Part shown: positions 28,471-39,281 of the stretch, one piece after another
Position numbering within the stretch: the first letter of the stretch is position 1
Layout: every line of letters begins with the position of its first letter
Assembly (NCBI RefSeq): GCF_013377995.1
Contig: NZ_CP055305.1
Coordinates: forward strand, 868,001-932,000
Source of the DNA: Mannheimia pernigra
Lineage (GTDB): Bacteria > Pseudomonadota > Gammaproteobacteria > Enterobacterales > Pasteurellaceae
Direction of reading: 5' to 3'
DNA: 64,000 nucleotides
Position numbers and translations under genes: made by a program
The notes under the pieces: generated by a model
Database searches by the model: none
Told to the model about the DNA's origin: nothing
Seen by the model: only the letters and a program-made list of their open reading frames with translations

Positions 28471-28527
28471 TAAGCGGTCAAATTTTTACTGTTTTTTGCA
28501 AAAATTTTGAAAAAAATCACCGCTTGT
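28471..28527. repeat. Inverted pair of DNA uptake sequences between murG and murC
   Basis: TAAGCGGTC at 28471 (one base off the core) and ACCGCTTGT at 28519 are inverted, separated by T-runs and A-runs with TTTTTTGC. A second such pair inside the cluster, again directly after a stop codon. Confidence 0.65.
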
Positions 28528-28549
28528 CAGGTAACGAGTAGGGTTAGAA

Positions 28550-29977
28550 ATGAAAAATTTCCAAGATAAGATAAAGAAATTAGTGCCAGAAATGCGTCGT
28601 GTAAGCCAGATTCACTTTATTGGCATTGGTGGTGCAGGGATGAGCGGAATTGCAGAAGTACTACTTAACGAGGGCTATCAAATTTCAGGTTCGGATATTG
28701 CTGAGAGTACTGTCACTCAACGCCTGTCGGCTGCTGGTGCCAAGGTGTTTATTGGGCATCGAGCAGAAAATATTGTAAATGCAAGTGTGGTTGTGGTTTC
28801 AACTGCAATTGATGAAACGAATCCAGAAATTATTGCTGCTCGTGAAGTGAGAATCCCTGTTATCCGCCGAGCAGAAATGTTGGCAGAAATTATGCGTTTC
28901 CGTCATGGTATTGCAATTTCTGGCACACATGGAAAAACAACTACAACAGCAATGATTTCAATGATTTATACCGAGGCAAAATTAGATCCGACCTTTGTAA
29001 ATGGCGGTTTGGTTAAATCAGCTGGTAAAAATGCCCATTTAGGGGCAAGCCGTTATTTAATTGCTGAGGCGGATGAAAGCGATGCTTCTTTTCTGCATTT
29101 GCAGCCAATGGTATCGGTTGTAACAAATATTGAGCCGGATCATATGGATACTTACGGCGGTGATTTTGAAAAAATGAAAGATACCTATGTTCGTTTTTTG
29201 CGTAATCTGCCTTTCTACGGTTTAGCGGTGATGTGTGCCGATGATGAAACGGTAATGGAGATTGCTCCGGGCGTTGGTCGTCAAGTGATTACTTATGGCT
29301 TTAGCGAAAAAGCAGATTATCGTATTGAAGATTATCAGCAAACAGGTTTTCAGGGGCATTATACGGTGATTTGCCCAACGGGCGAGCGTATTGATGTATT
29401 GCTCAACGTGCCAGGTAAGCATAATGCGTTAAATGCAACTGCCGCTTTAGCCGTTGCTAAAGAAGAAGGTATTGAAAATAAAGCAATTTTGGCAGCATTA
29501 GCTGATTTCCAAGGTGCAGGTCGTCGCTTTGATCCACTAGGTTCATTTATTCGCCCGAATGGTAAAATTATGTTGGTTGATGATTATGGTCATCATCCGA
29601 CAGAAGTAGATGTGACTATTCAAGCCGCCCGTCAAGGGTGGGAGGGGAAGCGTGTCGTGATGATTTTCCAACCGCATCGTTACTCACGTACGCGTGATTT
29701 ATTCGATGAGTTTGTTCAGGTGCTTTCTAAAGTTGATGCGTTAGTTTTATTAGATGTTTATGCGGCTGGTGAATCCCCGATTGTTGGTGCAGACAGTAAA
29801 GCTTTGGCACGTTCTATACGCAATCTGGGGAAAGTGGATCCGATTTTAGTTTCAGATACAGATCAACTTGGCGAGGTGCTAGATCAAATTATTCAAGATG
29901 GTGATTTAATTTTAGCTCAAGGTGCAGGTAGCGTGAGCCGCCTTTCTCGTGGTTTAGCAGAAAGTTGGAAAAAATAG
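28550..29977 (+). CDS. murC: UDP-MurNAc:L-alanine ligase MurC
   Basis: The 475-residue protein has an N-terminal Rossmann strand ([23 protein letters not shown]), the ATP site [27 protein letters not shown], and [22 protein letters not shown] in the C-terminal domain. It adds the first residue, L-Ala, to UDP-MurNAc. It precedes ddlB by 37 nt in the conserved order. Confidence 0.97.
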   Translation: MKNFQDKIKKLVPEMRRVSQIHFIGIGGAGMSGIAEVLLNEGYQISGSDIAESTVTQRLSAAGAKVFIGHRAENIVNASVVVVSTAIDETNPEIIAAREVRIPVIRRAEMLAEIMRFRHGIAISGTHGKTTTTAMISMIYTEAKLDPTFVNGGLVKSAGKNAHLGASRYLIAEADESDASFLHLQPMVSVVTNIEPDHMDTYGGDFEKMKDTYVRFLRNLPFYGLAVMCADDETVMEIAPGVGRQVITYGFSEKADYRIEDYQQTGFQGHYTVICPTGERIDVLLNVPGKHNALNATAALAVAKEEGIENKAILAALADFQGAGRRFDPLGSFIRPNGKIMLVDDYGHHPTEVDVTIQAARQGWEGKRVVMIFQPHRYSRTRDLFDEFVQVLSKVDALVLLDVYAAGESPIVGADSKALARSIRNLGKVDPILVSDTDQLGEVLDQIIQDGDLILAQGAGSVSRLSRGLAESWKK

Positions 29978-30014
29978 CCTTTCTCTGGCAAGAGAGTATA
30001 TCGAAGGATTCAAA

Positions 30015-30926
30015 ATGAGCATTAAAAACGAAAAAATTGCAGTATTATTTGGTGGTGTTTCTCAAGAGCGTGAAGTTTCCCTCAATTCAGGTGCTGCGGT
30101 AACAACCGCTTTAAAAAGCTTAGGTTATGATGTGCAAGGGATTGATACCAAAGCATTTCCTATTGAAAAATTAAAAGAAAAAGGCATTCAGCGAGTATTT
30201 AATATTTTACATGGCGGTATTGGCGAAAACGGCGTATTACAAGGTGCATTAGAGCAAATGGGCATTCCTTATACGGGTTGTGGCGTAATGGCATCAGCGA
30301 TAACGTTGGATAAATTTCGTACTAAATTGTTATGGAATGCAGTAGGCTTGCCAACCGCTGATATGGTGGTTGTACAGCGTGGACAAGCGGTCGATTTTGA
30401 TGAAATTATTGCAAAATTGGGCTTGCCTGTATTTGTAAAGCCTTCTTGCGAAGGTTCAAGCGTGGGCGTTTTTAAAGTAAAAACCCAAGAAGAGCTAGAA
30501 CCTGCAATTTGTGAGGCATTAAAATTTGACTCTATTGTTTTAGTGGAAGAATTTTTAGCGGGTAAAGAGTATTCAGTGCCTGTTCTAGATGGTGAAGTTT
30601 TGCCAGCGGTGCAAATTATTCCAGATGGTGAATTTTATGATTATCACGCAAAATATGTATCAGATAATACTCAATATGTTGTGCCTGTATTAAATGATGA
30701 CCGCCAAGCTGAAGTGGCGCGATTAGTAAAAGCTGCTTACGATGTGGTAGGTTGTCGAGGCTGGAGCCGTATTGATGTGATGGAAGATGGAGAGGGTAAA
30801 TTCCGTTTAGTAGAAGTAAATACTAACCCAGGTATGACAAGCCATAGTATTTTTCCTAAATCGGCAGCAACGGTGGGTATTTCATTTGAAAAATTAGTTG
30901 AGCGTGTATTGGAGTTAAGTGCTTGA
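30015..30926 (+). CDS. ddlB: D-alanine:D-alanine ligase
   Basis: The 303-residue ATP-grasp enzyme has [20 protein letters not shown] at the start, [33 protein letters not shown], and the metal-binding [16 protein letters not shown] near the end. It supplies the D-Ala-D-Ala used by MurF. Its length fits DdlB (306 in E. coli). The stop codon overlaps the TTG start of ftsQ, and an uptake sequence lies inside near 30383. Confidence 0.96.
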   Translation: MSIKNEKIAVLFGGVSQEREVSLNSGAAVTTALKSLGYDVQGIDTKAFPIEKLKEKGIQRVFNILHGGIGENGVLQGALEQMGIPYTGCGVMASAITLDKFRTKLLWNAVGLPTADMVVVQRGQAVDFDEIIAKLGLPVFVKPSCEGSSVGVFKVKTQEELEPAICEALKFDSIVLVEEFLAGKEYSVPVLDGEVLPAVQIIPDGEFYDYHAKYVSDNTQYVVPVLNDDRQAEVARLVKAAYDVVGCRGWSRIDVMEDGEGKFRLVEVNTNPGMTSHSIFPKSAATVGISFEKLVERVLELSA

Positions 30927-31717
30927 TAGCGATTTTCCGTAAGAAAAACAGCACGAATGTGCGTTTAAACGTTTTGAAGCAAAATACCTCGGCTTCTTCA
31001 CGTAAAGGGCTAGTATTCATAAAGCCATTAATTGTGTTATTATGTGCACTATTTTTATTTAGTGTATATAGTAATTGGCAAAATACGCTTGAAAGTTGGG
31101 ATAAGACGCCAATTCGAGCTTATGCTTTAACTCATAAAACGCAATTTACAACAAATGCAGATATCCGTAATGCTTTATCTAAAGGCGAGCCTCTCAAAGG
31201 ATATTTTGGACAAAATATTCAAGAGGTCAAAAATAGGATTTTATCTATTCCTTGGGTAAAAGAAGTGGTTGTTCGTAAACTTTATCCAGATCGTTTAAGT
31301 ATTACCTTGATTGAGCATAAGCCGTTTGCGATATGGAATGACAATTATTTTGTGTCAGATCAAGGGACAATTTTTGCTTTACCAAAAGAAAGATTAGGCA
31401 AAATGGAACTTCCCTTGTTGTATGGCCCAGATACTGAAGGTAAAAAAGTATTGGGGGCTTGGAATAAAATTCGTGCAGACCTAAATGCTCGTAAGCTTGA
31501 TTTGACCTCTGTGTCTGTAGATAGTCGGGGTTCTTGGACAATTAGGCTATCTAATCAAGTGGAATTAAGATTAGGCAGGGGAGGGTGGACCTCAAAAATT
31601 GATCGTTTTGTAACAATTTTCCCTGAAATTAATGTGCCAGAGGGCAATAGATTATCTTATGTCGACTTACGTTATCCTCACGGTGCGGCAGTTGGTTTTA
31701 GCCCTATAAAAAATTAA
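30923..31717 (+). CDS. ftsQ: Cell division protein FtsQ
   Basis: The start is taken as the TTG at 30923, overlapping the ddlB stop by 4 nt (TTGA), with GGAG about 8 nt upstream. This gives 264 residues. A cytoplasmic basic tail is followed by one membrane segment at about 32-50 ([19 protein letters not shown]), a POTRA-like domain (about 60-130, with [22 protein letters not shown] and [31 protein letters not shown]), and the beta domain. FtsQ recruits FtsL and FtsB to the septum. A GTG at 30959 is the other possible start but would shorten the cytoplasmic tail. Confidence 0.93.
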   Translation: MIAIFRKKNSTNVRLNVLKQNTSASSRKGLVFIKPLIVLLCALFLFSVYSNWQNTLESWDKTPIRAYALTHKTQFTTNADIRNALSKGEPLKGYFGQNIQEVKNRILSIPWVKEVVVRKLYPDRLSITLIEHKPFAIWNDNYFVSDQGTIFALPKERLGKMELPLLYGPDTEGKKVLGAWNKIRADLNARKLDLTSVSVDSRGSWTIRLSNQVELRLGRGGWTSKIDRFVTIFPEINVPEGNRLSYVDLRYPHGAAVGFSPIKN

Positions 31718-31730
31718 AAAGTAAAAAAGT

Positions 31731-32990
31731 ATGACAAAAGCAGCAGAATCAAAAATCATTGTGGGTCTTGATATTGGTACATCAAAAGTTGTGGCAGTAG
31801 TAGGCGAAGTATTGCCTGATGGTGTTATTAATGTAATGGGGGCAGGAGTTTGTCCTTCTAAGGGTGTTGATCGTGGTGGTGTTATTGATCTTGAGGCTGC
31901 TGTAAATTCGATTCAGCGTGCAATCGAGCAAGCTGAATCAATTGCTGATTGCCAAATTATGGGTGTGACCTTAGCGATTTCAGGGCAGCATATTGTTGGT
32001 TTAAATGAGTTTGGTTCATCCACATTATCGGCTGGAATTGTGACTCAGGAAAATATTAACAGTGCTGTAGATATGGCAAGAGCAATTAAGTTACAAGATG
32101 GTTTAGAAACGTTACATACGATGCCTCAGGAATACCATGTTGATAGACTGCCTGCAACGAAAAATCCGCTTGGCTTATCTGGTATGCGTTTACAAGTTCA
32201 AGCTCATTTAATTGCGTGCAATCAAGCGTGGCTTAAAAATTTAAAAAATGCAGTTGAGCATGCAAAATTAAAAGTGGATCAAGTTATATTTTCAGGTCTT
32301 GCATCAAGTGATTCAGTATTAACAGAAGATGAAAAAGAGCTAGGTGTTTGCTTAATTGATATTGGTGGCGGCACGATGGATATGTTGGTCTATACCGACG
32401 GAGTTTTGAGATACAGTAAAGTTATTCCATTTGGCGGAAATAATATTACTGATTATTTAGCTGGCGTATTTACCACTTCTCGTCCAGAAGCTGAAATCCT
32501 TAAAGTAACTTATGGTAGTGCAATTTCGCCACCAACTCATAATCCAGATAAAAAAATTGAAGTACCAGGATTAGGTGGTCGTATGGCTAGAACCTTCACA
32601 CGAACTCAAGTTGCAACGGTAACATCACAATGTTATAACGATTTATTGAAAATGGTGGAAGATGAACTGGCACAATTACGCAATGAATTATTTCAAAAAG
32701 GCATAAGACAAGAATTAATTGCAGGTGTTGTTATTACAGGTGGTGGTTCACAAATTGAAGATATTGTAGAATGTGCTAAATCCATTTTTGGCTCACAGGT
32801 GCGTGTTGGTTATCCGCTAAATATTACAGGTTTAACAGATTATGTTAATAAACCACAGTATGCAACAGCATTGGGTCTTCTACAGTATAGCCATTATAAT
32901 GATACTGAACAGAGTACAAAAGCAGATCTTAACGAAGATATCTTTGCTGGAGCTAAGAAAATTATAAACTTCATAAAATCAAAATTTTAA
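31731..32990 (+). CDS. ftsA: Cell division protein FtsA
   Basis: The 419-residue actin-like ATPase has phosphate-binding VGLDIGTSKVVAVVGE, the 1C domain, a second nucleotide motif VCLIDIGGGTMDMLVYTDG, and AGVVITGGGSQIEDIVE. It ends with an amphipathic helix (AKKIINFIKSKF) that anchors it to the inner membrane. FtsA ties FtsZ filaments to the membrane and recruits later division proteins. It lies 13 nt after ftsQ and 30 nt before ftsZ. Confidence 0.97.
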   Translation: MTKAAESKIIVGLDIGTSKVVAVVGEVLPDGVINVMGAGVCPSKGVDRGGVIDLEAAVNSIQRAIEQAESIADCQIMGVTLAISGQHIVGLNEFGSSTLSAGIVTQENINSAVDMARAIKLQDGLETLHTMPQEYHVDRLPATKNPLGLSGMRLQVQAHLIACNQAWLKNLKNAVEHAKLKVDQVIFSGLASSDSVLTEDEKELGVCLIDIGGGTMDMLVYTDGVLRYSKVIPFGGNNITDYLAGVFTTSRPEAEILKVTYGSAISPPTHNPDKKIEVPGLGGRMARTFTRTQVATVTSQCYNDLLKMVEDELAQLRNELFQKGIRQELIAGVVITGGGSQIEDIVECAKSIFGSQVRVGYPLNITGLTDYVNKPQYATALGLLQYSHYNDTEQSTKADLNEDIFAGAKKIINFIKSKF

Positions 32991-33020
32991 TAGTGTTAAT
33001 AAACACGCAGGGAGATAAAA

Positions 33021-34220
33021 ATGTTTGAACCTATTTATGAACAACCTCAACAAATTGTAAATATTAAGGTTGTTGGCGTTGGCGGCGGTGGCGGTAATGC
33101 TGTTAATAGTATGTGCCGTTCAGCAGAAGGGATTAATGGTGTTGAATTTTACGACATTAATACTGATGCTCAAGTATTAAGAACGAGAACAGTCAGCCAG
33201 ACTATTCAAATCGGTGGTAACTTAACTGGTGGTCGCGGTGCTGGTGGCAGACCTGAAATTGGTCAAAAATCTGCATTAGAAGATAAAGATGCTATTGCAA
33301 ATGCACTAAGTGGTGCACATATGGTATTTATTGCTGCTGGTATGGGAGGCGGTACAGGAACTGGAGCTGCCCCTATTGTTGCTCAGATAGCAAAAGAGCA
33401 AGGTGCATTAACAGTAGGCGTGGTAACTAAGCCATTTCGTTTTGAACAAGGAAAGCGTATGCGTAATGCTGAAGAGGGTATTCGCCAACTTTCGCAATAT
33501 GTAGATTCTTTGATTGTCATTCCAAATGATAAATTACGTACTTTAGGTAAAGGCATTTCAATGGTTGAAGCTTTTGCTGCCGCTGATGATGTACTAAGTA
33601 ATTGCGTATTAGGTATTAGTAATATGATTACTAGCTCAGGCGGATCAACGGGTATTGATATTAATGTTGATTTTGCAGATGTTGAAAATGTAATGTCTGA
33701 CAAAGGTATCGCGATGATTGGTACAGGTTTTGCTGAAGGGGCAGTTGGAGAGGGCAGAGCTGAAGCAGCTATGGAAGCGGCTATTTCAAGTCCATTGCTT
33801 GAAAATGTAGATATTACTGGTGCAACAGGAATGTTGATTAATATTAGTGCAGGTACTGATTTCGCCTTAGACGAAGTTTATGCTATGATGGATCTAATTG
33901 AAGGGCGTGCTTCTGAAGATGCAGATGTTATTTTTGGGTGTAACTATTATCCTGAAATGGATGGTAAAGTAAGTGTTACACTTGTTGCAACTGGTATTGG
34001 GCAGCTTGAAGAACCACTAAATCTTGCTCATAAAGAGCGTCAAAAACATTCTCCGTTTGTTCAGCAAACGCACCCAGACTTTACAAAACCATTAGGCTAT
34101 AATCAATCTAATCAATTTGAGCAGCCACAAGTTCAAAAACCTGTAGCACCAAAGCCACAATCTGTGGACTCAGCACAGATTTTTAATCCAAGCTCAATGC
34201 CAGGTTTTATGAGAAAATAG
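33021..34220 (+). CDS. ftsZ: Cell division GTPase FtsZ
   Basis: The 399-residue tubulin homologue has IKVVGVGGGGGNAVNSM, the G-box tubulin signature MGGGTGTGAAPIVAQ near 108, and the T7-type segment with NVDFADVENVMSDKG. A variable Gln/Pro-rich linker (about 325-385) leads to the C-terminal peptide SSMPGFMRK, which binds FtsA and ZipA. It polymerises into the Z-ring. An AGGGAG ribosome site lies just upstream of the ATG. Confidence 0.98.
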   Translation: MFEPIYEQPQQIVNIKVVGVGGGGGNAVNSMCRSAEGINGVEFYDINTDAQVLRTRTVSQTIQIGGNLTGGRGAGGRPEIGQKSALEDKDAIANALSGAHMVFIAAGMGGGTGTGAAPIVAQIAKEQGALTVGVVTKPFRFEQGKRMRNAEEGIRQLSQYVDSLIVIPNDKLRTLGKGISMVEAFAAADDVLSNCVLGISNMITSSGGSTGIDINVDFADVENVMSDKGIAMIGTGFAEGAVGEGRAEAAMEAAISSPLLENVDITGATGMLINISAGTDFALDEVYAMMDLIEGRASEDADVIFGCNYYPEMDGKVSVTLVATGIGQLEEPLNLAHKERQKHSPFVQQTHPDFTKPLGYNQSNQFEQPQVQKPVAPKPQSVDSAQIFNPSSMPGFMRK

Positions 34221-34257
34221 TCAATAGCTTCCAACATTTGGAAAGTAAGGACAAACA

Positions 34258-35178
34258 ATGATTAAACAAAGAACATTAAAACAAGCAGCAAAAGTAACAG
34301 GTATTGGCTTGCACAGTGGTAAAAAAGTAACTTTAGTGTTACGCCCTGCGCCCGCTAATACTGGCGTTATTTATGCCCGTACTGATTTAGAGCCTGCAGT
34401 TTATTTCCCTGCAAGTGCAGACTCTATTCGTGATACACAATTATGTACATGTATGGTAAATGATGATGGCGTGCGTATCTCAACAGTAGAACATTTGAAT
34501 GCAGCAATATCAGCGTTAGGCTTAGACAATTTAATTGTTGAAGTAGATGCTCCTGAAATCCCAATTATGGACGGCAGTTCTAGCCCATTTATTTATTTAT
34601 TATTAGATGCGGGCATTGAAGAGCAAGATGCCCCGAAAAAATTCATTCGTATAAAGGAAATAGTTCGAGTGGAAGAGGGCGACAAATGGGCAGAATTAAA
34701 ACCCTACGATAAAGGGTTTAAATTAAACTTTACGATTGATTTTAAGCACCCACTAATTTCTAATAATGTATGTAGCTATTCAATGGACTTCTCTGCTCAG
34801 AACTTTATTCAGCAGTTAAGTCGTGCAAGAACTTTCACATTTATGAAAGATGTTGAATATCTTCAATCTATTGGTCTAGCATTAGGTGGTAGTTTAGATA
34901 ATGCAATTGTGTTGGATGATTATCGAATTCTCAATGAAAACGGCTTACGTTTTAAAGATGAGCTTGTACGCCATAAAATGTTAGATTCAATCGGTGATTT
35001 ATATATGTGTGGCTACAATATCCTTGGTGAGCTTACCGCTTATAAATCAGGACACGGCTTGAATAACAAATTATTACGTGCCTTGCTTGCAAATAAAAAT
35101 GCTTGGGAATTTGTAACGTTTGAAGATAAGCAGCAAATTCCACAAGGTTATCAAGTTCAGCAAGAAATTTTTATCTAA
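34258..35178 (+). CDS. lpxC: UDP-3-O-acyl-GlcNAc deacetylase LpxC
   Basis: The 306-residue protein starts [24 protein letters not shown] and carries the zinc-binding [15 protein letters not shown] and the distal HKMLDSIGD with the catalytic His and Asp partners; [14 protein letters not shown] is also typical. It catalyses the first committed step of lipid A synthesis. It closes the dcw cluster, with a terminator 14 nt after the stop. Confidence 0.97.
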   Translation: MIKQRTLKQAAKVTGIGLHSGKKVTLVLRPAPANTGVIYARTDLEPAVYFPASADSIRDTQLCTCMVNDDGVRISTVEHLNAAISALGLDNLIVEVDAPEIPIMDGSSSPFIYLLLDAGIEEQDAPKKFIRIKEIVRVEEGDKWAELKPYDKGFKLNFTIDFKHPLISNNVCSYSMDFSAQNFIQQLSRARTFTFMKDVEYLQSIGLALGGSLDNAIVLDDYRILNENGLRFKDELVRHKMLDSIGDLYMCGYNILGELTAYKSGHGLNNKLLRALLANKNAWEFVTFEDKQQIPQGYQVQQEIFI

Positions 35179-35191
35179 TAGATTAATAATA

Positions 35192-35219
35192 AAGACGAGC
35201 AGTGATGCTCGTCTTTTTT
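35192..35219 (+). terminator. Rho-independent terminator after lpxC (end of dcw cluster)
   Basis: A 10-bp stem AAGACGAGCA / TGCTCGTCTT with a 4-6 nt loop followed by a run of T. Confidence 0.9.
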
Positions 35220-35291
35220 CTTTTGCAAATTTTTGTAAAAATTCGACCGCTTGTAAGTGGTGTAAATTTACAATTTTTTCCCTTCCCTATT

Positions 35292-35311
35292 TACTGTTCA
35301 AAAAAACAGTT
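35292..35311 (+). promoter_or_regulatory. LexA-binding SOS box upstream of recN
   Basis: The site TACTGTTCAAAAAAACAGTT fits the gamma-proteobacterial LexA consensus CTGT-N8-ACAG (CTGT at 35294, ACAG at 35306) perfectly. It lies 42 nt before the recN start. recN is a strongly SOS-induced gene in E. coli. Confidence 0.85.
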
Positions 35312-35352
35312 GTACTATACGCCTATACAGTTAATTCGTGTGGGGATTTAGT

Positions 35353-37032
35353 ATGCTAACTCAACTTACTATCAATAATTTTGCGATTGTCCGGCATCTT
35401 GTTCTTGAATTAAATGAAGGGATGTCAGTCATTACAGGAGAAACAGGGGCGGGAAAATCTATTGCAATTGATGCTTTAGGTTTATGCTTAGGTTATCGTT
35501 CAGAAAGTGGAATGATTCGTAACGGGGCAGATAGGGCGGATATTACGGCCACTTTTATTATGCAAAAAAATAGCCCGGCTTATTTGTGGTTAGATGAACA
35601 CGAGCTTCTTGATGAAGATAATCCACAAGAGTGCATTTTACGCCGTATGATTAATGTTGATGGACGCTCAAAAGCTTTTGTAAATAATAGAGCGTTGCCT
35701 GTTGCACAGCTCAGGGAGCTAGGTCAATATCTTATTCACTTAAATGGTCAGCACGCCCCTCAATTATTACTAAAACAGGAATATCAGCTTGAAATCGTAG
35801 ATAATTATGCTGCTATACAGCCTCTATTAGCTAAAATGGCAAAACAATATGGGAGCTGGAAAGAACTGAATAAACGAGTGAAAAACTTCAGACAGCAATG
35901 TCAAGAAAATGAAGCTCGTAAGCAACTATTACAATATCAAGTTGAAGAATTAGATGAGTTTGCGATTAAAGAAAATGAATTTGAAGAGATGGAAGAAAAA
36001 TATAATGTTCTATCTTCTTCAGAAGAGCTAACTGAGGTTTCAGATGAGATAATGAGCTTGCTAAGCAATAATGACATTAATGCAAATGATCTTATTTATA
36101 AAGCTCTACGCAATACAGAAAGCTTAGTTGAGGTAGATGGGCACTATCAAGGTGTGTTGGATATGCTCAATGAAGCGCTGATTCAAGTTCAAGAAGCCAG
36201 CTCTGAGCTAGCACAATTGGCCAATAAAATTGAGCAAGATCCAGAATTATTGCACGAATTAGATAATCGTATTGCTCAAGCAATCTCGCTTGCCCGCAAG
36301 CATCATATTCAACCTAATCAATTATGGCAGTATCACTCAAAATTAAAAAATGAGTTACAAGGATTGCTTGATTTTGAAGATAATGAAGAACAACTTATTC
36401 AAGATGAGAAACAAGCATATGAACAGTGCTTATTCTTAGCAGAAGAAATCTATCAAAAGCGAATAGATGCAGCCAATAAACTTGCTCAGCAAGTTACGAA
36501 GCAAATAAAATATTTAGCAATGGAAAATGGTGAATTTTTCATTAAAGTAGAGCATGATATTGAAAAAATATCACCAAGCGGTGCAGATTCTGTTGAATTT
36601 AACTTACAAAGCAATCTGGGGCAACAAGCCCAACCTCTAGCAAAAATAGCTTCAGGGGGCGAGCTTTCGCGTATTTCCTTGGCAGTTCAGGTATTAACAG
36701 CTAATAAACTTTCTACTCCAACGATTATTTTTGATGAAGTAGACGTTGGTATTAGTGGAGCTGCAGCAACAACTGTAGGTAAATTGTTACGTGAATTAGG
36801 CAAAAAATGCCAAGTATTATGTGTTACGCATTTACCACAAGTTGCAAGTTACGGAAATCAACATTTCAATGTACAAAAATATGTTGAAAATAACCAGACT
36901 GAAACACAAATGCTTCTCCTCTCAGAGGATGAGCGTGTTCAAGCATTAGCTCAATTACTCGGTGGAAGTAAAATTACAGAAACAGTATTAGCAAATGCCG
37001 AAGAAATGTTAAAGCTATCAGAGAATACCTGA
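35353..37032 (+). CDS. recN: DNA repair ATPase RecN
   Basis: I chose the ATG at 35353, which gives the normal start MLTQLTINNFAIV (559 residues); a GTG 15 nt upstream is not needed. The SMC-like protein has Walker A ITGETGAGKSIAID near the start, a long coiled-coil middle (about 150-350), the ABC signature region ASGGELSRISLAVQ and Walker B TIIFDEVDVGISG. RecN aids double-strand break repair. The perfect LexA box upstream places it under SOS control. Confidence 0.96.
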   Translation: MLTQLTINNFAIVRHLVLELNEGMSVITGETGAGKSIAIDALGLCLGYRSESGMIRNGADRADITATFIMQKNSPAYLWLDEHELLDEDNPQECILRRMINVDGRSKAFVNNRALPVAQLRELGQYLIHLNGQHAPQLLLKQEYQLEIVDNYAAIQPLLAKMAKQYGSWKELNKRVKNFRQQCQENEARKQLLQYQVEELDEFAIKENEFEEMEEKYNVLSSSEELTEVSDEIMSLLSNNDINANDLIYKALRNTESLVEVDGHYQGVLDMLNEALIQVQEASSELAQLANKIEQDPELLHELDNRIAQAISLARKHHIQPNQLWQYHSKLKNELQGLLDFEDNEEQLIQDEKQAYEQCLFLAEEIYQKRIDAANKLAQQVTKQIKYLAMENGEFFIKVEHDIEKISPSGADSVEFNLQSNLGQQAQPLAKIASGGELSRISLAVQVLTANKLSTPTIIFDEVDVGISGAAATTVGKLLRELGKKCQVLCVTHLPQVASYGNQHFNVQKYVENNQTETQMLLLSEDERVQALAQLLGGSKITETVLANAEEMLKLSENT

Positions 37033-37201
37033 ACGCTAAGAAGTGACTAAAAGAATCGCTTCATCTGCATTTATCAAGAGCCTTTTTCTTTCATTTTTGT
37101 AAATGCACTTACTTAAGGGTTTATCTATTAAGCCAACAAGTTGGGTTTGATTTGGATACTACTTTACATCGTCAACTGAATGCAAACGAACGCATTAGAA
37201 A

Positions 37202-37228
37202 TGAAAAAAGCCTTGAAAATCAAGGCTT
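37202..37228 (-). terminator. Terminator downstream of tRNA-Ala
   Basis: Read on the minus strand, AAGCCTTG, a 5-nt loop and CAAGGCTT are followed by a T-run (CTTTTTTC). It ends transcription coming from tRNA-Ala, and perhaps from gltX upstream. The stretch 37033-37201 holds no gene I can support. Confidence 0.75.
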
Positions 37229-37273
37229 CTGAAGTGGTTTCAGTTCAAATGAATTTAACTGAATTTATTTATT

Positions 37274-37349
<76 letters not shown>

Positions 37350-37426
37350 AATATGGGCGGAATAATATGCTTTCTGTTCTAATATGTCAATGGCTTTAAA
37401 TAACGATAAAGCCAATTGATTAAAAA

Positions 37427-38866
37427 CTAACTATTTGCTTGAATGAAGCTAATTGCTTTTTCAATACGAGCCAAGGTTTTCTCTTTACCCACTAATTTTG
37501 CTGTAATATCCATAGAAGGAGATTGTGCTGACCCTGTTACTGCTAAGCGCAACGGCATACCAACTTTGCCCATACCGATTTCCAATTCAGCTGCGGTTTC
37601 ATTCATTGCATCGTGAATATTTTCTACCGTCCAATCCGTGCAAGCGGTCAGTTTTTCCAATAATTTTGCAAGTGGCGCAACCGCTTCGGCTTTGAAGTTT
37701 TTGGCTACCGCTTTTTCATCATAAGCCTCGAACTCTTCATAGAAATAACGACTGTTGGCGGCTAATTCTTTCAATGTTTTTGCACGCTCGCCTAAAACAG
37801 GAATGATTTCTTCTAACGCCACACCATTTTGGTAATCAATACCTTGATTTTGCATATGCCACTCAAGGTGTTTCGCCACATAGCTCGGCTCTAATGAGCG
37901 GATGTAGTGGTGGTTTAGCCATTGCAATTTTTCGGTGTTGAACGCACTGGCTGATTTGCTTACAGAGTGAATATCAAATAATTCGATCATCTCTTCACGA
38001 GAGAAAATTTCTTGGTCGCCGTGTCCCCAGCCTAGACGAACTAAATAGTTGATTAATGCTTCAGGTAAATAACCATCATCACGATATTGCATTACGCTCA
38101 CTGCACCGTGGCGTTTGGATAATTTCTGACCGTCATCACCGTTGATCATAGAAACGTGAGCATAGGTCGGTACTGGAGCACCTAACGCTTTTAAAATGTT
38201 GATTTGGCGAGGGGTGTTGTTGATGTGATCTTCGCCTCTAACCACGTGAGTAATTCCCATATCCCAGTCATCGACTACTACGCAGAAGTTGTAGGTTGGT
38301 GAGCCATCGGTGCGGCGAATAATTAGGTCATCTAATTCGCTATTGCTGATTTCGATACGACCACGAACGGCATCATCAAATACAACGGAACCTTCTTGAG
38401 GATTTTTAAAACGCACAACGTGTGGGGTATCAACTGAATGTGAATGCTCTTCTAAACAGCGACGGTCATAACGAGGTTTCTCTTTATTGGTTTCTTGAGT
38501 ATTACGTAATTCTTCTAGGCGCTCTTTTGAGCAGTAGCAGCGATATGCTGTACCTGCTTCAATCATTTGATCGATTACTTGATTGTAACGGTCAAAACGT
38601 TTTGTTTGGAAATATGGGCCGTGCTCCCAGGCTAAATTCAACCATTCCATTCCTTTAAGAATAGCTGCTGTTGCCTCAGGAGTAGAGCGTTCTAAATCGG
38701 TATCTTCAATGCGAAGCACAAACTCACCCTGATTATGTTTTGCGTATAGCCAAGAGTAAAGAGCGGTTCTTGCACCGCCCACGTGTAAGTAGCCTGTTGG
38801 ACTTGGTGCAAAACGAGTACGGACTTTTATGTTTGAATCTAAAGGGAAAAGGGTTTCAATTTTCAT
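37427..38866 (-). CDS. gltX: Glutamyl-tRNA synthetase
   Basis: The 479-residue class I synthetase has [26 protein letters not shown] (HIGH-type motif), [30 protein letters not shown] (KMSKS-type motif), and an alpha-helical anticodon-binding C-terminal third. The start at 38866 precedes [19 protein letters not shown] hairpin TGGCTTTA/TAAAGCCA just after its stop separates it from tRNA-Ala. Four tRNA-Val genes are transcribed away from it on the other side. Confidence 0.96.
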   Translation of the reverse strand: MKIETLFPLDSNIKVRTRFAPSPTGYLHVGGARTALYSWLYAKHNQGEFVLRIEDTDLERSTPEATAAILKGMEWLNLAWEHGPYFQTKRFDRYNQVIDQMIEAGTAYRCYCSKERLEELRNTQETNKEKPRYDRRCLEEHSHSVDTPHVVRFKNPQEGSVVFDDAVRGRIEISNSELDDLIIRRTDGSPTYNFCVVVDDWDMGITHVVRGEDHINNTPRQINILKALGAPVPTYAHVSMINGDDGQKLSKRHGAVSVMQYRDDGYLPEALINYLVRLGWGHGDQEIFSREEMIELFDIHSVSKSASAFNTEKLQWLNHHYIRSLEPSYVAKHLEWHMQNQGIDYQNGVALEEIIPVLGERAKTLKELAANSRYFYEEFEAYDEKAVAKNFKAEAVAPLAKLLEKLTACTDWTVENIHDAMNETAAELEIGMGKVGMPLRLAVTGSAQSPSMDITAKLVGKEKTLARIEKAISFIQANS

Positions 38867-39004
38867 TTTATATTGCCTAATTTATTATTTGTAAATTTTG
38901 AAGAAAAACTTGTCTATTCTACTACGCTTGAGGGTGAATAATAGTAAAAAATTAATTTTCTGGGGTAAAAAATCAGCAAACAAGGAAAAAAGCGTAAAAA
39001 GCGT

Positions 39005-39032
39005 TTGACGAAAGAGCAAAAATCTCTATAAT
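39005..39032 (+). promoter_or_regulatory. Strong promoter of the tRNA-Val cluster
   Basis: TTGACG (39005) and TATAAT (39027) with a 16-bp spacer lie about 17 nt before the first tRNA-Val gene. Confidence 0.8.
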
Positions 39033-39048
39033 TCACTTCCACAACAGC

Positions 39049-39124
39049 GGGCGATTAGCTCAGTTGGGAGAGCACCTCCCTTACAAGGAGGGGGTCACTG
39101 GTTCGAGACCGGTATCGCCCACCA
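39049..39124 (+). tRNA. tRNA-Val (anticodon TAC), copy 1
   Basis: The 76-nt gene starts GGGCGATTAGCTCAGTTGGG, with anticodon TAC in CTTACAA, T loop GGTTCGAGACC and encoded CCA. It is close to E. coli tRNA-Val(TAC). It is the first of four identical copies in one transcript. Confidence 0.97.
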
Positions 39125-39172
39125 CTTTAATTTTAAGTGTTCCGATGTTGTGACAATCTAATTTTTGAAAAC

Positions 39173-39248
39173 GGGCGATTAGCTCAGTTGGGAGAGCACC
39201 TCCCTTACAAGGAGGGGGTCACTGGTTCGAGACCGGTATCGCCCACCA
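39173..39248 (+). tRNA. tRNA-Val (anticodon TAC), copy 2
   Basis: Identical to copy 1 by direct reading. The spacer to copy 1 is 48 nt and includes a small CACTT/AAGTG hairpin right after the CCA end of copy 1. Confidence 0.97.
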
Positions 39249-39281
39249 CTTCAACTTTAAGTGTTCTGTTTTCAAATTCCC

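Noticed and set aside
37040..37235. Open frame after recN ending near NERIRNEKSLENQGF
   Set aside because: No start codon is present, its end runs through the terminator hairpin, and I could not relate it to any protein.
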